Source: Asaia bogorensis NBRC 16594
GTDB taxonomy: Bacteria; Pseudomonadota; Alphaproteobacteria; Acetobacterales; Acetobacteraceae
DNA: 64,000 nt
Direction of reading: 5' to 3'
NCBI RefSeq assembly: GCF_001547995.1
Contig: NZ_AP014690.1
Span: forward strand, 1,981,001-2,045,000
Made by a program: the position numbers and the translations under genes. The notes below the pieces were generated by a model. That model was not told the DNA's origin. It did not search any database and saw only the letters and a list, made by a program, of their open reading frames with translations. Shown here in pieces: positions 34,741 through 44,249 of this stretch (its first letter is position 1; each line of letters starts with the position of its first letter).

Positions 34741-35634
34741 TCAGCCGCGCTGCTCGGTAATGCGATAGCGTATGACACCCGATATCCTCTCACCGGGCGC
34801 GAGAACATGCAGCCCGTTTTCCAGTATCTCGGGATGATTGATCGCATTGTTCATGTTCGTCACGGCCTCGACCGCCACGAAAGGTTTTTCCGGCGCGGTG
34901 AAGACCACCAGATGCGAGAACGCCGTATCAGCCTCAATCGTCAGATCATAGCCAGCCGAGGGATAGCCGATCGTTGCCTTGCCATCCCACCCGGCAAAGC
35001 AGTTATCGAGACGTGTCGCCCCGACGAGCTTCGCCTTGTCGAAAAACTCCTTCCCCTCATAGGGCTGCAAAGTGGTGGGAAGCATGTCCGGCCCATTCTG
35101 CCACATACCCCGCGCCCCGAATTGCAGCGTCATGTCGTCGCTTCTGGCGAAGAACGGGTGGAACCCCATGCCAAGAGGCTGTGCACGCGTATCGCGATTG
35201 GCGAGGAGGATTTCGACATCCAGCCCTTCACGATGCAGTACGAAAGAGAGAACGGCGCGGTAGGCAAAGGGCCATTGCGCCGCATCGTTACCCTTGGCGG
35301 GATCATGGTCGAGATAGAGAATGGCCCGCTCGGCATCGTGCTGTGCGACTTCCCAGCTGCGTTCCCAGCCATTGCCGTGGATGGCATGGGGCTCGCTGAC
35401 AAAATTATGCGCCAGCTGGTACGGGATGCCCTCGAAACTGAATGCACCATTCGCGATGCGATTGGAGAAGGGCAGCAAGGGATAGCCAGCAACCGGCGTG
35501 TTTTTCTGTGCGACAAGGTTCGGATCGGCGGTAGGCACCAGCAGATCGCGCCCGCGTAGCCGCCAGAAGGCAAGACTACCACCAAGAGCGGGGAGTAATC
35601 CGAGATGGGCCTCGCCCAGTTTCAGCTCGATCAT
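34741..35634 (-). CDS. galM: Aldose 1-epimerase (mutarotase family)
   Basis: 297 residues. Interconverts alpha and beta anomers of hexoses or related sugars. Family marks: [34 protein letters not shown] (catalytic His), [18 protein letters not shown], and [16 protein letters not shown] with the catalytic Glu. It overlaps uvrB by ATGA and is followed by greB, so the three minus-strand genes look like one transcript. The exact sugar is not evident. Confidence 0.9.
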   Translation of the reverse strand: MIELKLGEAHLGLLPALGGSLAFWRLRGRDLLVPTADPNLVAQKNTPVAGYPLLPFSNRIANGAFSFEGIPYQLAHNFVSEPHAIHGNGWERSWEVAQHDAERAILYLDHDPAKGNDAAQWPFAYRAVLSFVLHREGLDVEILLANRDTRAQPLGMGFHPFFARSDDMTLQFGARGMWQNGPDMLPTTLQPYEGKEFFDKAKLVGATRLDNCFAGWDGKATIGYPSAGYDLTIEADTAFSHLVVFTAPEKPFVAVEAVTNMNNAINHPEILENGLHVLAPGERISGVIRYRITEQRG

Positions 35635-37850
35635 CCTGCTTTTCTCCTGCCACCGCCCCGTTTCTTGTTGGGGTCATAACCGCCGCCGCCCGGGCCGAGC
35701 GGTCGTGGCGTCTTGTCCTTGCTTCTGAACCCGCTACGCCCTGCGGTTGAACTCGGCAAGGGGGGGGGCTCAAGCCCGAGATCGATCGCTTCAAGCCGCT
35801 TGATTTCATCTCGCAAGCGCGCGGCCTGCTCAAAATCGAGGTCCGCCGCCGCAGCACGCATACGCTTTTCCAGATCCTGGATAGAAGCCGCAAGCGACTT
35901 GCCCACGAATTCCTGCGTGTCCCCGGCCTCATCAGGACCAACCGTCACGTAATCCTGCTCGAACACGGACGATAGCGCATCGCCAATACGCGAACGCACG
36001 GTTTGCGGTGTGATCCCGTGTTCCTCGTTCCATGCCACCTGACGGGCACGACGACGCGCCGTTTCCTCAATCGCGAATTCGAGCGAGCCCGTCATCTTGT
36101 CGGCATAGAGCAGCACGCGGCCATCCACGTTACGCGCCGCACGGCCAATCGTCTGGATCAGCGATGTGCGGCTACGCAGAAAGCCCTCCTTGTCTGCATC
36201 AAGGATCGCAACGAGGGCACATTCAGGAATATCGAGCCCCTCACGCAACAGGTTGATGCCAACCAGCACGTCAAAAGCGCCAAGACGCAGATCACGGATG
36301 ATCTCGATACGCTCAAGCGTGTCCACATCGGAATGGAGATAGCGCACCTTGATCCCGGCCTCGCCGAGATATTCTGTCAAATCCTCGGCCATACGTTTGG
36401 TGAGCGTGGTCACCAGAACACGCCCTCCCGCCGTGATGGTGTCGCGGGCTTCAGCCAGCAGATCATCCACCTGCCCTTCGACTGGGCGGACGATCGTGAC
36501 AGGGTCGATCAGCCCGGTCGGACGGATGATCTGCTCAGCAAACACGCCGGCAGTCCGTTCCATTTCCCAGGGGCCGGGTGTTGCGGAAACGAACACGCTT
36601 TGCGGACGCAAGGCCTGCCACTCCTCGAATTTGAGGGGCCGGTTGTCGAGACAGGAAGGCAGACGAAAACCATATTCGGAAAGCACGGATTTACGCGCAT
36701 GGTCACCCCGCGCCATGCCCCCGATCTGTGGCACGGTCACATGGCTCTCATCGACAATCAGCAGCGCATCCTCTGGCAGATACTCGAACAGGGTGGGTGG
36801 CGGATCGCCGGGGCCTCGGCCAGAGAGGTAACGGGAATAGTTCTCAATGCCTTTGCAGGCCCCTGTGGTCTCGATCATCTCGAGATCAAAAATCGTGCGC
36901 TGTTGCAGGCGCTCAGCCTCCAGCAGCTTGCCCGCAGCATTGAGCTCATCGAGACGCTGGCGCAGCTCCGCCTTGATACCGATCATGGCCTGATTGAGCG
37001 TCGGGCGTGGTGTCACATAATGCGAATTGGCATAGACGCTTATCTCTGTGAGATCGGCGGTCTTGTTGCCTGTCAGCGGGTCGAACTCCGTGATGGCCTC
37101 GATTTCATCGCCGAAAAGCGAGACACGCCAGGCACGATCCTCGTTCTGCACCGGAAAGATATCGATCTGCTCGCCGCGCACGCGGAAGGTACCGCGCTCG
37201 AAAGCCGCGTCGTTGCGGCGATATTGCAACTCAACCAGCGCCTTGATCAGTCGATCACGATCAATGCTGCCGCCCGCCTCGAGCTTGACCACCATGCGCG
37301 AATAGGTCTCGACCGAGCCGATACCATAGATGCACGATACCGAGGCCACGATGATAACGTCGTTGCGTTCCAGCAAGGCCTGCGTGGCAGCATGGCGCAT
37401 ACGGTCGATCTGCTCGTTGATCTGACTGTCTTTTTCAATATAGGTGTCAGAGCGCGGCACATAGGCTTCCGGCTGATAATAATCGTAATAGGATACGAAA
37501 TATTCAACCGCGTTATCGGGAAAGAACTGCTTCATTTCGCCGTAGAGCTGCGCCGCCAGTGTCTTGTTCGGTGCCAGGATCAGGGTCGGCTTCTGTGTCG
37601 CCTCGATGACCTTGGCCATGGTGAAGGTCTTGCCCGAGCCCGTGACACCCAGAAGAACCTGATCCACCTCCCCGTCATTCACGCCCTGCGTCAGTTCCGC
37701 AATGGCGGTGGGCTGGTCGCCCGCGGGCTCGTATTCGGATTTGACGACAAGACGCCGCAGCTTCTCCTTTGCCGGCTGTCGTTCAGGCCTGAACCCCATA
37801 AGCCGGTGCTCGGGGATCGCTTCCATCGTGGATCGTGTTGCTGTCGCCAT
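35631..37850 (-). CDS. uvrB: Excinuclease ABC subunit B
   Basis: 739 residues, full length. Damage-verifying helicase of nucleotide excision repair. Walker [13 protein letters not shown], the beta-hairpin [25 protein letters not shown], helicase motifs ([31 protein letters not shown]) and the C-terminal UVR domain ([25 protein letters not shown]) that binds UvrC. A Gly/Lys/Arg-rich tail closes the protein. Start taken at ATG 37850; Mets at 37883 and further downstream are alternatives. I did not find a GTTC-N7-GTTC SOS box upstream. Confidence 0.96.
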   Translation of the reverse strand: MATATRSTMEAIPEHRLMGFRPERQPAKEKLRRLVVKSEYEPAGDQPTAIAELTQGVNDGEVDQVLLGVTGSGKTFTMAKVIEATQKPTLILAPNKTLAAQLYGEMKQFFPDNAVEYFVSYYDYYQPEAYVPRSDTYIEKDSQINEQIDRMRHAATQALLERNDVIIVASVSCIYGIGSVETYSRMVVKLEAGGSIDRDRLIKALVELQYRRNDAAFERGTFRVRGEQIDIFPVQNEDRAWRVSLFGDEIEAITEFDPLTGNKTADLTEISVYANSHYVTPRPTLNQAMIGIKAELRQRLDELNAAGKLLEAERLQQRTIFDLEMIETTGACKGIENYSRYLSGRGPGDPPPTLFEYLPEDALLIVDESHVTVPQIGGMARGDHARKSVLSEYGFRLPSCLDNRPLKFEEWQALRPQSVFVSATPGPWEMERTAGVFAEQIIRPTGLIDPVTIVRPVEGQVDDLLAEARDTITAGGRVLVTTLTKRMAEDLTEYLGEAGIKVRYLHSDVDTLERIEIIRDLRLGAFDVLVGINLLREGLDIPECALVAILDADKEGFLRSRTSLIQTIGRAARNVDGRVLLYADKMTGSLEFAIEETARRRARQVAWNEEHGITPQTVRSRIGDALSSVFEQDYVTVGPDEAGDTQEFVGKSLAASIQDLEKRMRAAAADLDFEQAARLRDEIKRLEAIDLGLEPPPLPSSTAGRSGFRSKDKTPRPLGPGGGGYDPNKKRGGGRRKAG

Positions 37851-37971
37851 GGCAGGAAAATGGGCTTTCAAAAGGGCTGTCACAAGAGCGCGCCAGATCG
37901 CGGGTTCAAAAGCGAGATTGTCGGCATCGGTATCGCATGACAGAACGCGTCATGGCAGACAGGGGTTCATG

Positions 37972-38739
37972 ATGCAGGATATCCTCAATTCTCCCCGTCA
38001 CAGGCGGATCGTGACGCTGGTCCAGGCCCATGGCTTCATGTCCAATGAGGATCTGGCGCAGCGTCTTGGGGTCACGGTCCAGACCATCCGGCGCGATCTC
38101 AATGCCCTGTCCGAGGCCGGGCATGTGGCGCGCTATCATGGCGGGGCAAGCCCTGCCTCCTCCACCGAGAACATCGCCTATGGCGAGCGCCAGAGCCTTC
38201 ACTCCCGCGCCAAAGAGGCGATCGGGCAATGTGCGTCACGGCTCATCCCCGATGGCAGTTCGCTCTTCATCAATATCGGCACCACGACAGAGGCGTTTGC
38301 CCGGGCCCTGACCAGCCATAAGGACCTGCACGTCATCACCAATAATTTGCATGTTGCAGTTGCCCTGTCTCCCCGGCGCGATTTCCGCACCGTGCTGGCA
38401 GGTGGACTGGTGCGCCCCCAGGATGGCGGCATCGTCGGCGCGGGCGCGACGGAATCCCTGTCGGGCTTCCGGGCGGATTTCGGTGTTATCGGTATCAGCG
38501 GCATTGAGGAAGATGGCACGCTGCTTGATTTCGATCTCGATGAGATACAATGCGCCCGCGCCATCATGCGCCATGCAAGACGTGTGATTCTGCTGGCCGA
38601 CCACACCAAGTTCACACGCAGCCCGGTGGGGCGGGTGGGCGATCTCTCCAGCATTAATGACTTCGTGACGGATCGTATGCCCTCCTCCCCATTCGTTGCC
38701 GCGCTCGAAGCGGCGAATGTTAGACTTCACATAGCCTGA
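37972..38739 (+). CDS. glpR: DeoR-family repressor of glycerol metabolism, GlpR
   Basis: 255 residues. N-terminal winged helix-turn-helix (RRIVTLVQAHGFMSNEDLAQRLGVTVQTIRRDLNAL) and a C-terminal sugar-phosphate-binding domain (INIGTTTEAFARAL, ADFGVIGISGIEEDGTLLDFDLDE, ILLADHTKFTR). AGGGG lies 6 bases before ATG 37972 (a preceding in-frame ATG at 37969 is closer). It sits immediately upstream of glpD, with a promoter and repeats between them; the ligand is expected to be glycerol 3-phosphate, by family. Confidence 0.92.
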   Translation: MQDILNSPRHRRIVTLVQAHGFMSNEDLAQRLGVTVQTIRRDLNALSEAGHVARYHGGASPASSTENIAYGERQSLHSRAKEAIGQCASRLIPDGSSLFINIGTTTEAFARALTSHKDLHVITNNLHVAVALSPRRDFRTVLAGGLVRPQDGGIVGAGATESLSGFRADFGVIGISGIEEDGTLLDFDLDEIQCARAIMRHARRVILLADHTKFTRSPVGRVGDLSSINDFVTDRMPSSPFVAALEAANVRLHIA

Positions 38740-38747
38740 CCCACATC

Positions 38748-38778
38748 TTGCTCACAAATAACACGAACGCGTTATAGT
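38748..38778 (+). promoter_or_regulatory. Candidate sigma-70-type promoter of glpDFK
   Basis: A TTGCTC element (38748-38753) and a TATAGT element (38773-38778) are 19 bases apart, in the 117-base gap between glpR and glpD. Spacing is slightly long. Transcription would begin near 38785, at the edge of the repeat below. Confidence 0.4.
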
Positions 38779-38790
38779 TAACGTTTCATG

Positions 38791-38804
38791 TTCGCTTTCT
38801 TTCG
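38791..38804 (+). promoter_or_regulatory. Candidate GlpR operator (direct TTCG repeats)
   Basis: TTCG occurs at 38791-38794 and 38801-38804, exactly one helical turn apart, within TTCGCTTTCTTTCGTTTTTG. DeoR-family glycerol and polyol repressors commonly recognise repeated TTCG-containing half-sites. Its place just downstream of the candidate -10 element fits repression. Confidence 0.4.
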
Positions 38805-38856
38805 TTTTTGATCTAGCAAGACTTTCGAGTTTGTTCCCCTCGAAAGGTCTCACCCC

Positions 38857-40512
38857 ATGAGCGGTTCCACCCCCATCCACCCGAACGAGGGTTCCGACAC
38901 GATTGAGCACGACCTGCTGATCGTGGGCGGTGGCATCAATGGCGCAGGGATTGCGCGCGATGCCGCAGGGCGCGGCCTGAACGTGCTGCTGGTCGAGAAG
39001 GATGATCTGGCAAGCCATACGTCCTCAGCCAGCACGAAGCTGATTCACGGTGGGCTGCGCTATCTCGAATATTACGAATTTCGGCTGGTGCGCGAGGCGC
39101 TCAACGAACGTGAAAACCTGCTTCGCATTGCACCGCACATTATCTGGCCCATGCGGTTTATTCTGCCTCATTCAGCCATGCTGCGTCCGGCATGGCTGCT
39201 GCGCACGGGGCTGTTCCTTTACGACAATCTCTGCCGCGTCATGACCCTGCCCAAAACCCGCGTGCTCAAGCTGCAGCAGGACCCGGCAGGGCGTGTGTTG
39301 CGCAACGAATTCCGCAAGGGGTTCGAATATTCCGATGGCTGGGTGCAGGACAGCCGGCTCGTCGTGCTCAATGCCATGGATGCCGCCCGACGCGGCGCAA
39401 CAATCTGCACCCGCACGAAGCTGATCGGGGCCGAGCGTCACCCGGATCGCTGGATCGCCACTCTGCGTGACGAGGCGAGCGGTCAGACAAGGCAGGTCAG
39501 CGCCCGTGCCCTTGTCAATGCCGCAGGCCCCTGGGTAGCTGAACTGCTCAAGGAGAGATTGTCAGTACCGAGCAGGAATGATGTGCGGCTCATCAAGGGC
39601 AGCCACATTGTCGTGCCCCGCATGTTCGAGACCGAGCAGGCCTATATCCTGCAAAATCCGGACCGGCGCATCGTCTTTGCCATCCCGTATGAGAAGGATT
39701 TCACCCTTATCGGCACGACCGACATTCCCTGGGAACAGGACGCCGGTGCCGTGGCTATATCACAGGAGGAAATCACCTATCTCTGCGAGAGCGTGAACCG
39801 CTACTTCAAACGCGCCATCACGCCGGATGACGTTGTGTGGAGCTATGCTGGCGTACGTCCGCTCTATGACGACCATTCGGGCAGCGCCTCAGCCGTGACG
39901 CGCGACTATGTGCTCGATGTCGATCACAGCGCAGCCCCCGTGCTGTCCGTTTTCGGCGGCAAGATCACCACCTATCGCAAGCTCGCCGAGCACGCGCTTG
40001 AAAAGCTTGCGCCCCATCTGCCCGGACTGCCGGTTACGTCATGGACGGCCGATACCGCCCTGCCCGGCGGCAATTTCAAGCGGGCAGATTTCAACAACCG
40101 CGTCCGTCTGCTCATGAAGCATGTGCCGGGAATGACGCAGGATACCGCAACGCGGCTTGTGCGCAATTACGGCACCCTGGTCGAAACGCTGATGGCAGAA
40201 GGCGCAGAAGCGCATACAACCCAGCCCGGCACGGGCACACAAGCAAATGCCCTTCCTGCCGGGCATACACCCGATGCCAACGCCCTTCCCTCGCTGGGGG
40301 CCTGCCTTGGAGCCGATCTGTATGAGGCCGAGGCCAATTATCTGATCGACCATGAATGGGCGTGCAACGCAGAGGATATTCTCTGGCGTCGCTCGAAGCT
40401 CGGCCTTCGTTTTTCCCCTCGCGAGACACGCGCTCTCGAGGATTACATCGCCCGGCGATCGCGCCGGAATTTCCCGCCTGTCGAGACCGGCCCCGCCCAC
40501 GAAATGGCCTGA
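38857..40512 (+). CDS. glpD: Aerobic glycerol-3-phosphate dehydrogenase
   Basis: 551 residues, FAD-dependent membrane-associated enzyme oxidising glycerol 3-phosphate to dihydroxyacetone phosphate and passing electrons to quinone. FAD motif HDLLIVGGGINGAGIARDAAGRG, then SSASTKLIHGGLRYLE, and GVRPLYDDHSG in the catalytic half. An insert rich in Thr/Gly/Ala (about 455-475) interrupts the C-terminal domain. AAAGG lies 9 bases before the ATG. First gene of the glpD-glpF-glpK run. Confidence 0.96.
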   Translation: MSGSTPIHPNEGSDTIEHDLLIVGGGINGAGIARDAAGRGLNVLLVEKDDLASHTSSASTKLIHGGLRYLEYYEFRLVREALNERENLLRIAPHIIWPMRFILPHSAMLRPAWLLRTGLFLYDNLCRVMTLPKTRVLKLQQDPAGRVLRNEFRKGFEYSDGWVQDSRLVVLNAMDAARRGATICTRTKLIGAERHPDRWIATLRDEASGQTRQVSARALVNAAGPWVAELLKERLSVPSRNDVRLIKGSHIVVPRMFETEQAYILQNPDRRIVFAIPYEKDFTLIGTTDIPWEQDAGAVAISQEEITYLCESVNRYFKRAITPDDVVWSYAGVRPLYDDHSGSASAVTRDYVLDVDHSAAPVLSVFGGKITTYRKLAEHALEKLAPHLPGLPVTSWTADTALPGGNFKRADFNNRVRLLMKHVPGMTQDTATRLVRNYGTLVETLMAEGAEAHTTQPGTGTQANALPAGHTPDANALPSLGACLGADLYEAEANYLIDHEWACNAEDILWRRSKLGLRFSPRETRALEDYIARRSRRNFPPVETGPAHEMA

Positions 40513-40559
40513 TCTCCCTCCCGCCTCTCCCTCCCACTCTGGCTGACGGAAATTTTCTC

Positions 40560-41465
40560 ATGTCAGAAAGAAAACGCTATCTCGGCGAACTGATTTCCGA
40601 ATTCATCGCCGTGCTGATCATCATCATCTTCGGCGACAGCGTCGCGGCGATGATCGTGCTTTATGATCCCAACCCGTATCAGAACGCCTATTGGGGCGTG
40701 GCCATCGTGTGGGGGCTTGGCGTCACTATCGCCATCTATGCCACCGGGGCTGTAAGCGGCACCCATGCCAACCCCGCCGTAACCCTCGCTCTCGCCCTGT
40801 ATCGTGGCTTTTCATGGAAAAAGGTCCTGCCTTACTGCACCGCGCAGGTGCTGGGCGGCATTGCCGGGGCTGCGGTCGTCTATCTCAATTTCCATCCGGT
40901 CATCGACCACTACAACATGACCCATCACTTCACCCGTGCGGGTGATGGCGGGGCCGCAGGGGTGTTCTTTACCCATCCCGGCCTTGCCGTGACGGCCATG
41001 CATTCCTTTGTGGTGCAGATCGTCCTGACTGCCGTGCTGGTATTTGGCATTTTCGCTATCACTTGCCAGTATAACACCCAGGCCCCCCAGGCGAATTCGG
41101 GTGCCCTGATCATCGGTCTGCTCGTTGCAGCCATCGGTGCCTCTTCCGGCTTCCTCGATGCCTGGGCCATCAACCCCGCGCGTGATTTCGGCCCGCGTAC
41201 CTTTGCGTTCTTTGCCGGCTGGGGGGCTTCAGCGTTCCCGGCACCCCAGCATTACTGGTGGGTTCCCATTGCAGGCCCGCTGGTTGGCGGCGTGGTGGGT
41301 GCTGGTATCTATCAGTTCACGCTTCGCCCGTTCATGCCGAACTACAACCCCGGCGCCACGACAGGGGCAGCCCAGACATTGCCCGATCCTGTCACCGCCA
41401 CCCCCGTCATTGCCCCGGCACCCGTGTTTGCCTCGCGGGTCAACGAGGCCACGACGCTCCATTAG
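40560..41465 (+). CDS. glpF: Glycerol uptake facilitator GlpF
   Basis: 301 residues, six spans and two half-helices. Both NPA motifs are intact: GTHANPAVTLALAL and AWAINPARDFGPR; the Asp after NPAR is the glyceroporin hallmark. The protein continues about 45 residues past the last span with a Pro/Ala/Thr-rich tail (TLPDPVTATPVIAPAPVFAS) not usual in the family. It starts 47 bases after glpD and precedes glpK. Confidence 0.94.
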   Translation: MSERKRYLGELISEFIAVLIIIIFGDSVAAMIVLYDPNPYQNAYWGVAIVWGLGVTIAIYATGAVSGTHANPAVTLALALYRGFSWKKVLPYCTAQVLGGIAGAAVVYLNFHPVIDHYNMTHHFTRAGDGGAAGVFFTHPGLAVTAMHSFVVQIVLTAVLVFGIFAITCQYNTQAPQANSGALIIGLLVAAIGASSGFLDAWAINPARDFGPRTFAFFAGWGASAFPAPQHYWWVPIAGPLVGGVVGAGIYQFTLRPFMPNYNPGATTGAAQTLPDPVTATPVIAPAPVFASRVNEATTLH

Positions 41466-41582
41466 ATCCAGCCTTACGAGGCACCGGCCGACCGGAACAA
41501 TCCGATCGGCCACCCCTCCCCGATTTCATGAGACAGCCTGCACCGGCGCCGACATGCCACGCGTATTTCAAGGACCATCACC

Positions 41583-43118
41583 ATGACCCGCAAGACCCAT
41601 ATCCTCGCCATCGATCAGGGCACGACCTCCACACGCAGCATCGTGTTTGACAGCAAGGCGCGCTCTCTCGCGTTGTCACGGCGTGAATTCACCCAGCATT
41701 ATCCCAACCCCGGCTGGGTCGAGCATGATGTCGAGGATATCTGGCGCGATGCGCTCGACACGGCACGCGAAGCCATCGAGCAATCCGGGGGTGTCGACAG
41801 GATTGCCGGTCTGGGCATTACCAGCCAGCGCGAGACCGTCGTGCTCTGGGAGCGCAGTACAGGCAAGCCGGTGCATCGCGCCATCGTCTGGCAGGACCGA
41901 CGCACAGCCGCCTTCTGCGCCGAGCTCAAACGCGATGGTGCGGAGGAAATGGTGCGCGCCAAGACCGGCCTGCTCCTCGATCCCTATTTCTCTGCCAGCA
42001 AGATCACCTGGCTGCTCGACAATATTCCCGGCTTGCGGGCACGGGCCGAGGCAGGCGAACTTGCCATGGGCACGATCGACTGCTTCCTCCTGTGGCGCCT
42101 CACCGGTGGCAAGGTGCATGCCACCGATGTCACCAATGCCAGCCGCACGGCCCTGTTCAACATCCACACACAGCAATGGGACCACGAGCTTCTGGCCCTG
42201 TTCAACGTCCCTCAGGCCCTGCTGCCCGCTCTTTGCGACAATAGCGGTGAGCTGGGCATGACCGATCCGGCCCTGTTCGGCCAGTCCATTCCCATTGGAG
42301 GCATGGCGGGCGATCAGCACGCGGCGCTAGTGGGTCAGGCCTGCTTCAAACCCGGTATGGCCAAGGCAACCTATGGAACAGGCTGTTTCATGCTGCTCAA
42401 CACGGGTGACAAGCCCGTCACCTCGCATCATCGGCTTCTGACCACAATTGGCTATCGTATCGGTGGCAAGACCACCTATGCGCTGGAAGGCTCCATCTTT
42501 GTGGCCGGGGCTGCCATCAAATGGCTGCGTGACGGGTTGCACCTCATCACCCATGCCTCCCAGACCGATGACATGGCAACGCGTGTGCCAGATAGCCACG
42601 GGGTATACATGGTGCCCGGTTTTGTCGGGCTGGGTGCCCCCCATTGGGATCCGGAAGCACGCGGTCTGATCTGTGGCCTAACGCTTGGCTCGACCGAGGC
42701 GCATATCGCCCGTGCAGCGCTTGAATCGGTCGCTTATCAGACTTTCGATCTGGCACACGCCATGCGTGAGGACGGCGCCATGCAGGCCCAGACATTGCGT
42801 ATCGATGGCGGTATGTCAGCCAATGACTGGTTCTCGCAGTTTCTGGCGAACATCCTCGATACAGACGTGCAGCGCCCGGTGGATCTGGAGACAACGGCTC
42901 TTGGCGCCGCTTTTCTGGCGGGCCTGGCCACGGGTGTCTGGCAGTCTCTGGAGGAAATCGGCACCATCTGGGAGCAGGAGCGGCTTTTCACGCCCGATAT
43001 CGACGGTGCCCTGCGCCTGACATTGCTGCGGGGCTGGGAAGATGCGGTGCGTCGCACCCTGACCCCTCCCCATGAGACGACGAGCGTCACATCTGCGCGC
43101 CGCGATCAGGCAGCCTGA
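41583..43118 (+). CDS. glpK: Glycerol kinase
   Basis: 511 residues, FGGY-family kinase that phosphorylates glycerol at C3. [17 protein letters not shown] is the first phosphate loop; [26 protein letters not shown] and [12 protein letters not shown] bind glycerol; [11 protein letters not shown] and [20 protein letters not shown] are the ATP-domain signatures. AAGGA lies 8 bases before the ATG. Last gene of the glycerol operon, followed by a strong hairpin. Confidence 0.97.
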   Translation: MTRKTHILAIDQGTTSTRSIVFDSKARSLALSRREFTQHYPNPGWVEHDVEDIWRDALDTAREAIEQSGGVDRIAGLGITSQRETVVLWERSTGKPVHRAIVWQDRRTAAFCAELKRDGAEEMVRAKTGLLLDPYFSASKITWLLDNIPGLRARAEAGELAMGTIDCFLLWRLTGGKVHATDVTNASRTALFNIHTQQWDHELLALFNVPQALLPALCDNSGELGMTDPALFGQSIPIGGMAGDQHAALVGQACFKPGMAKATYGTGCFMLLNTGDKPVTSHHRLLTTIGYRIGGKTTYALEGSIFVAGAAIKWLRDGLHLITHASQTDDMATRVPDSHGVYMVPGFVGLGAPHWDPEARGLICGLTLGSTEAHIARAALESVAYQTFDLAHAMREDGAMQAQTLRIDGGMSANDWFSQFLANILDTDVQRPVDLETTALGAAFLAGLATGVWQSLEEIGTIWEQERLFTPDIDGALRLTLLRGWEDAVRRTLTPPHETTSVTSARRDQAA

Positions 43119-43144
43119 ACAGGCCAGCAGGCGTATGATCCGAA

Positions 43145-43175
43145 CCGGGATGCGGGGGAAACCCCCGCATCCCGG
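43145..43175. terminator. Long perfect hairpin after glpK
   Basis: A 14-bp perfect inverted repeat (CCGGGATGCGGGGG / CCCCCGCATCCCGG) with an AAA loop, 26 bases after the glpK stop and 41 bases from the end of the convergent DUF2938 gene. No clean T-run follows (CCTTATTC on the plus strand). It probably insulates the two convergent genes. Confidence 0.65.
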
Positions 43176-43216
43176 CCTTATTCAACCCCGCAGTCGTGGC
43201 CGGGGGAACGTGTCCC

Positions 43217-43732
43217 TCAAAAGCAGGACGCAAACCCTATCGCTGCCGCATATTGCCCGATGGCAAAGACTGCATGGGCCAGCAGCACGAGACCGTAAAG
43301 CTTCACCGGGTTGGGCGTCTTGAGACCGAGAAAACCGCCCCCCATACCGGGTACCATAAGTGTCAGGCCTGCAATGGTGGTCAGGACCACACCGATAAGA
43401 ATGATCGGCAGCCATGTGGGTGCTGCGATGAACGCCACACCCCAGAAAACCGGCAGCATGGCGGCATAGGCACAGCCAACCACGTAGTGGAACAGCCAGC
43501 CAAGCCCGTGTTCACCGGGTGTATAGACCCCGCTTGCCGTTGGTTCGAACACAAAGCGCCCCTGCTTCATGCCCTGTAGCCAGTGGCCGACCGCGCCCCA
43601 ATTGGTCTGGGGGAGACCCAGAGCCTTGTCGAGAACGAGCGCGTAGAGATCGAGAATTAGGGTCGAGACAACGCCGACGATAATCGTGAATACAATGACG
43701 GCCCCCAGAGGGTGCGCGAGAAAACTGTCCAT
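43217..43732 (-). CDS. DUF2938 family membrane protein
   Basis: 171 residues with four to five membrane segments. GVVSTLILDLYALVLDKALGLP, GHWLQGMKQGRFVFEP, GEHGLGWLFHYVVGCAYA and LMVPGMGGGFLGLKTPNPVKL match the DUF2938 pattern. Function is unknown. ATG 43732 is chosen because AGGA sits 8 bases upstream; ATG 43741 and the longer frame to 43819 are possible. Confidence 0.72.
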   Translation of the reverse strand: MDSFLAHPLGAVIVFTIIVGVVSTLILDLYALVLDKALGLPQTNWGAVGHWLQGMKQGRFVFEPTASGVYTPGEHGLGWLFHYVVGCAYAAMLPVFWGVAFIAAPTWLPIILIGVVLTTIAGLTLMVPGMGGGFLGLKTPNPVKLYGLVLLAHAVFAIGQYAAAIGFASCF

Positions 43733-44249
43733 TCCGGTCATCCTGCAATGAGCGAGCCCGGCTGAGCATGAGGTGCTGACACCGGACCGTAAGCCCGCCC
43801 TCCATGACAGATCCGCCATCTGTCAGCCAGTTCGTAACACGTGCGCATCATCGGACACGCGCAATAGTGATCAGGAGCAAATCACGAGCCCTTTCATAGC
43901 TGCGGCAGAATGACTGCGACAAATGACGCCGAGCGGAAGTGCTGTATCAGTCAGAATAGAGCTGCCCCGTGATGATGGCTCACCTGACAAGAAGAGAGGC
44001 CATATATTCAGGCACAGCACTGGTCTCGTATCGATCACGAAAAGTAATCGGGCAATTCTTCATTGCGACTGGCCAGAGCCTGATCACTAATTTAGCGTGA
44101 TTTATAACATCATCATCACATTTCCACCTGAAGCCTCTGTCGATCCGACCGGAACCTGACCTCACCCCCGACCTTGAATGACTAATCCCGTCCCGTTGCC
44201 GTCGCTTTGCGCGGCGACCGTGGAAACGAGCCTGCGAAAGGAACACCTC
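43733..44249. other. Intergenic region between divergent genes
   Basis: About 515 bases between the DUF2938 gene and the lactonase run. It holds a perfect 8-bp dyad (43805-43825) and an AT-rich patch (44085-44125) that could contain a promoter for the plus-strand genes. No credible reading frame or RNA gene was seen. Confidence 0.45.
43805..43825. promoter_or_regulatory. Perfect dyad, possible operator
   Basis: TGACAGAT-CCGCC-ATCTGTCA, an 8-bp perfect inverted repeat about 70 bases upstream of the DUF2938 start. Short spacing and AT-containing arms suit a protein-binding site better than a terminator. No regulator gene is adjacent. Confidence 0.35.

Noticed and set aside
36003-37940. Long open frame (over 600 codons) on the plus strand opposite uvrB
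   Set aside because: It mirrors the uvrB coding frame, has His/Arg-heavy low-sense content and no domain; GC-rich codon bias keeps antisense frames open.
37851-37971. SOS box for uvrB (GTTC-N7-GTTC)
   Set aside because: Searched both strands by eye; only partial GTTC or GAAC matches, wrong spacing.
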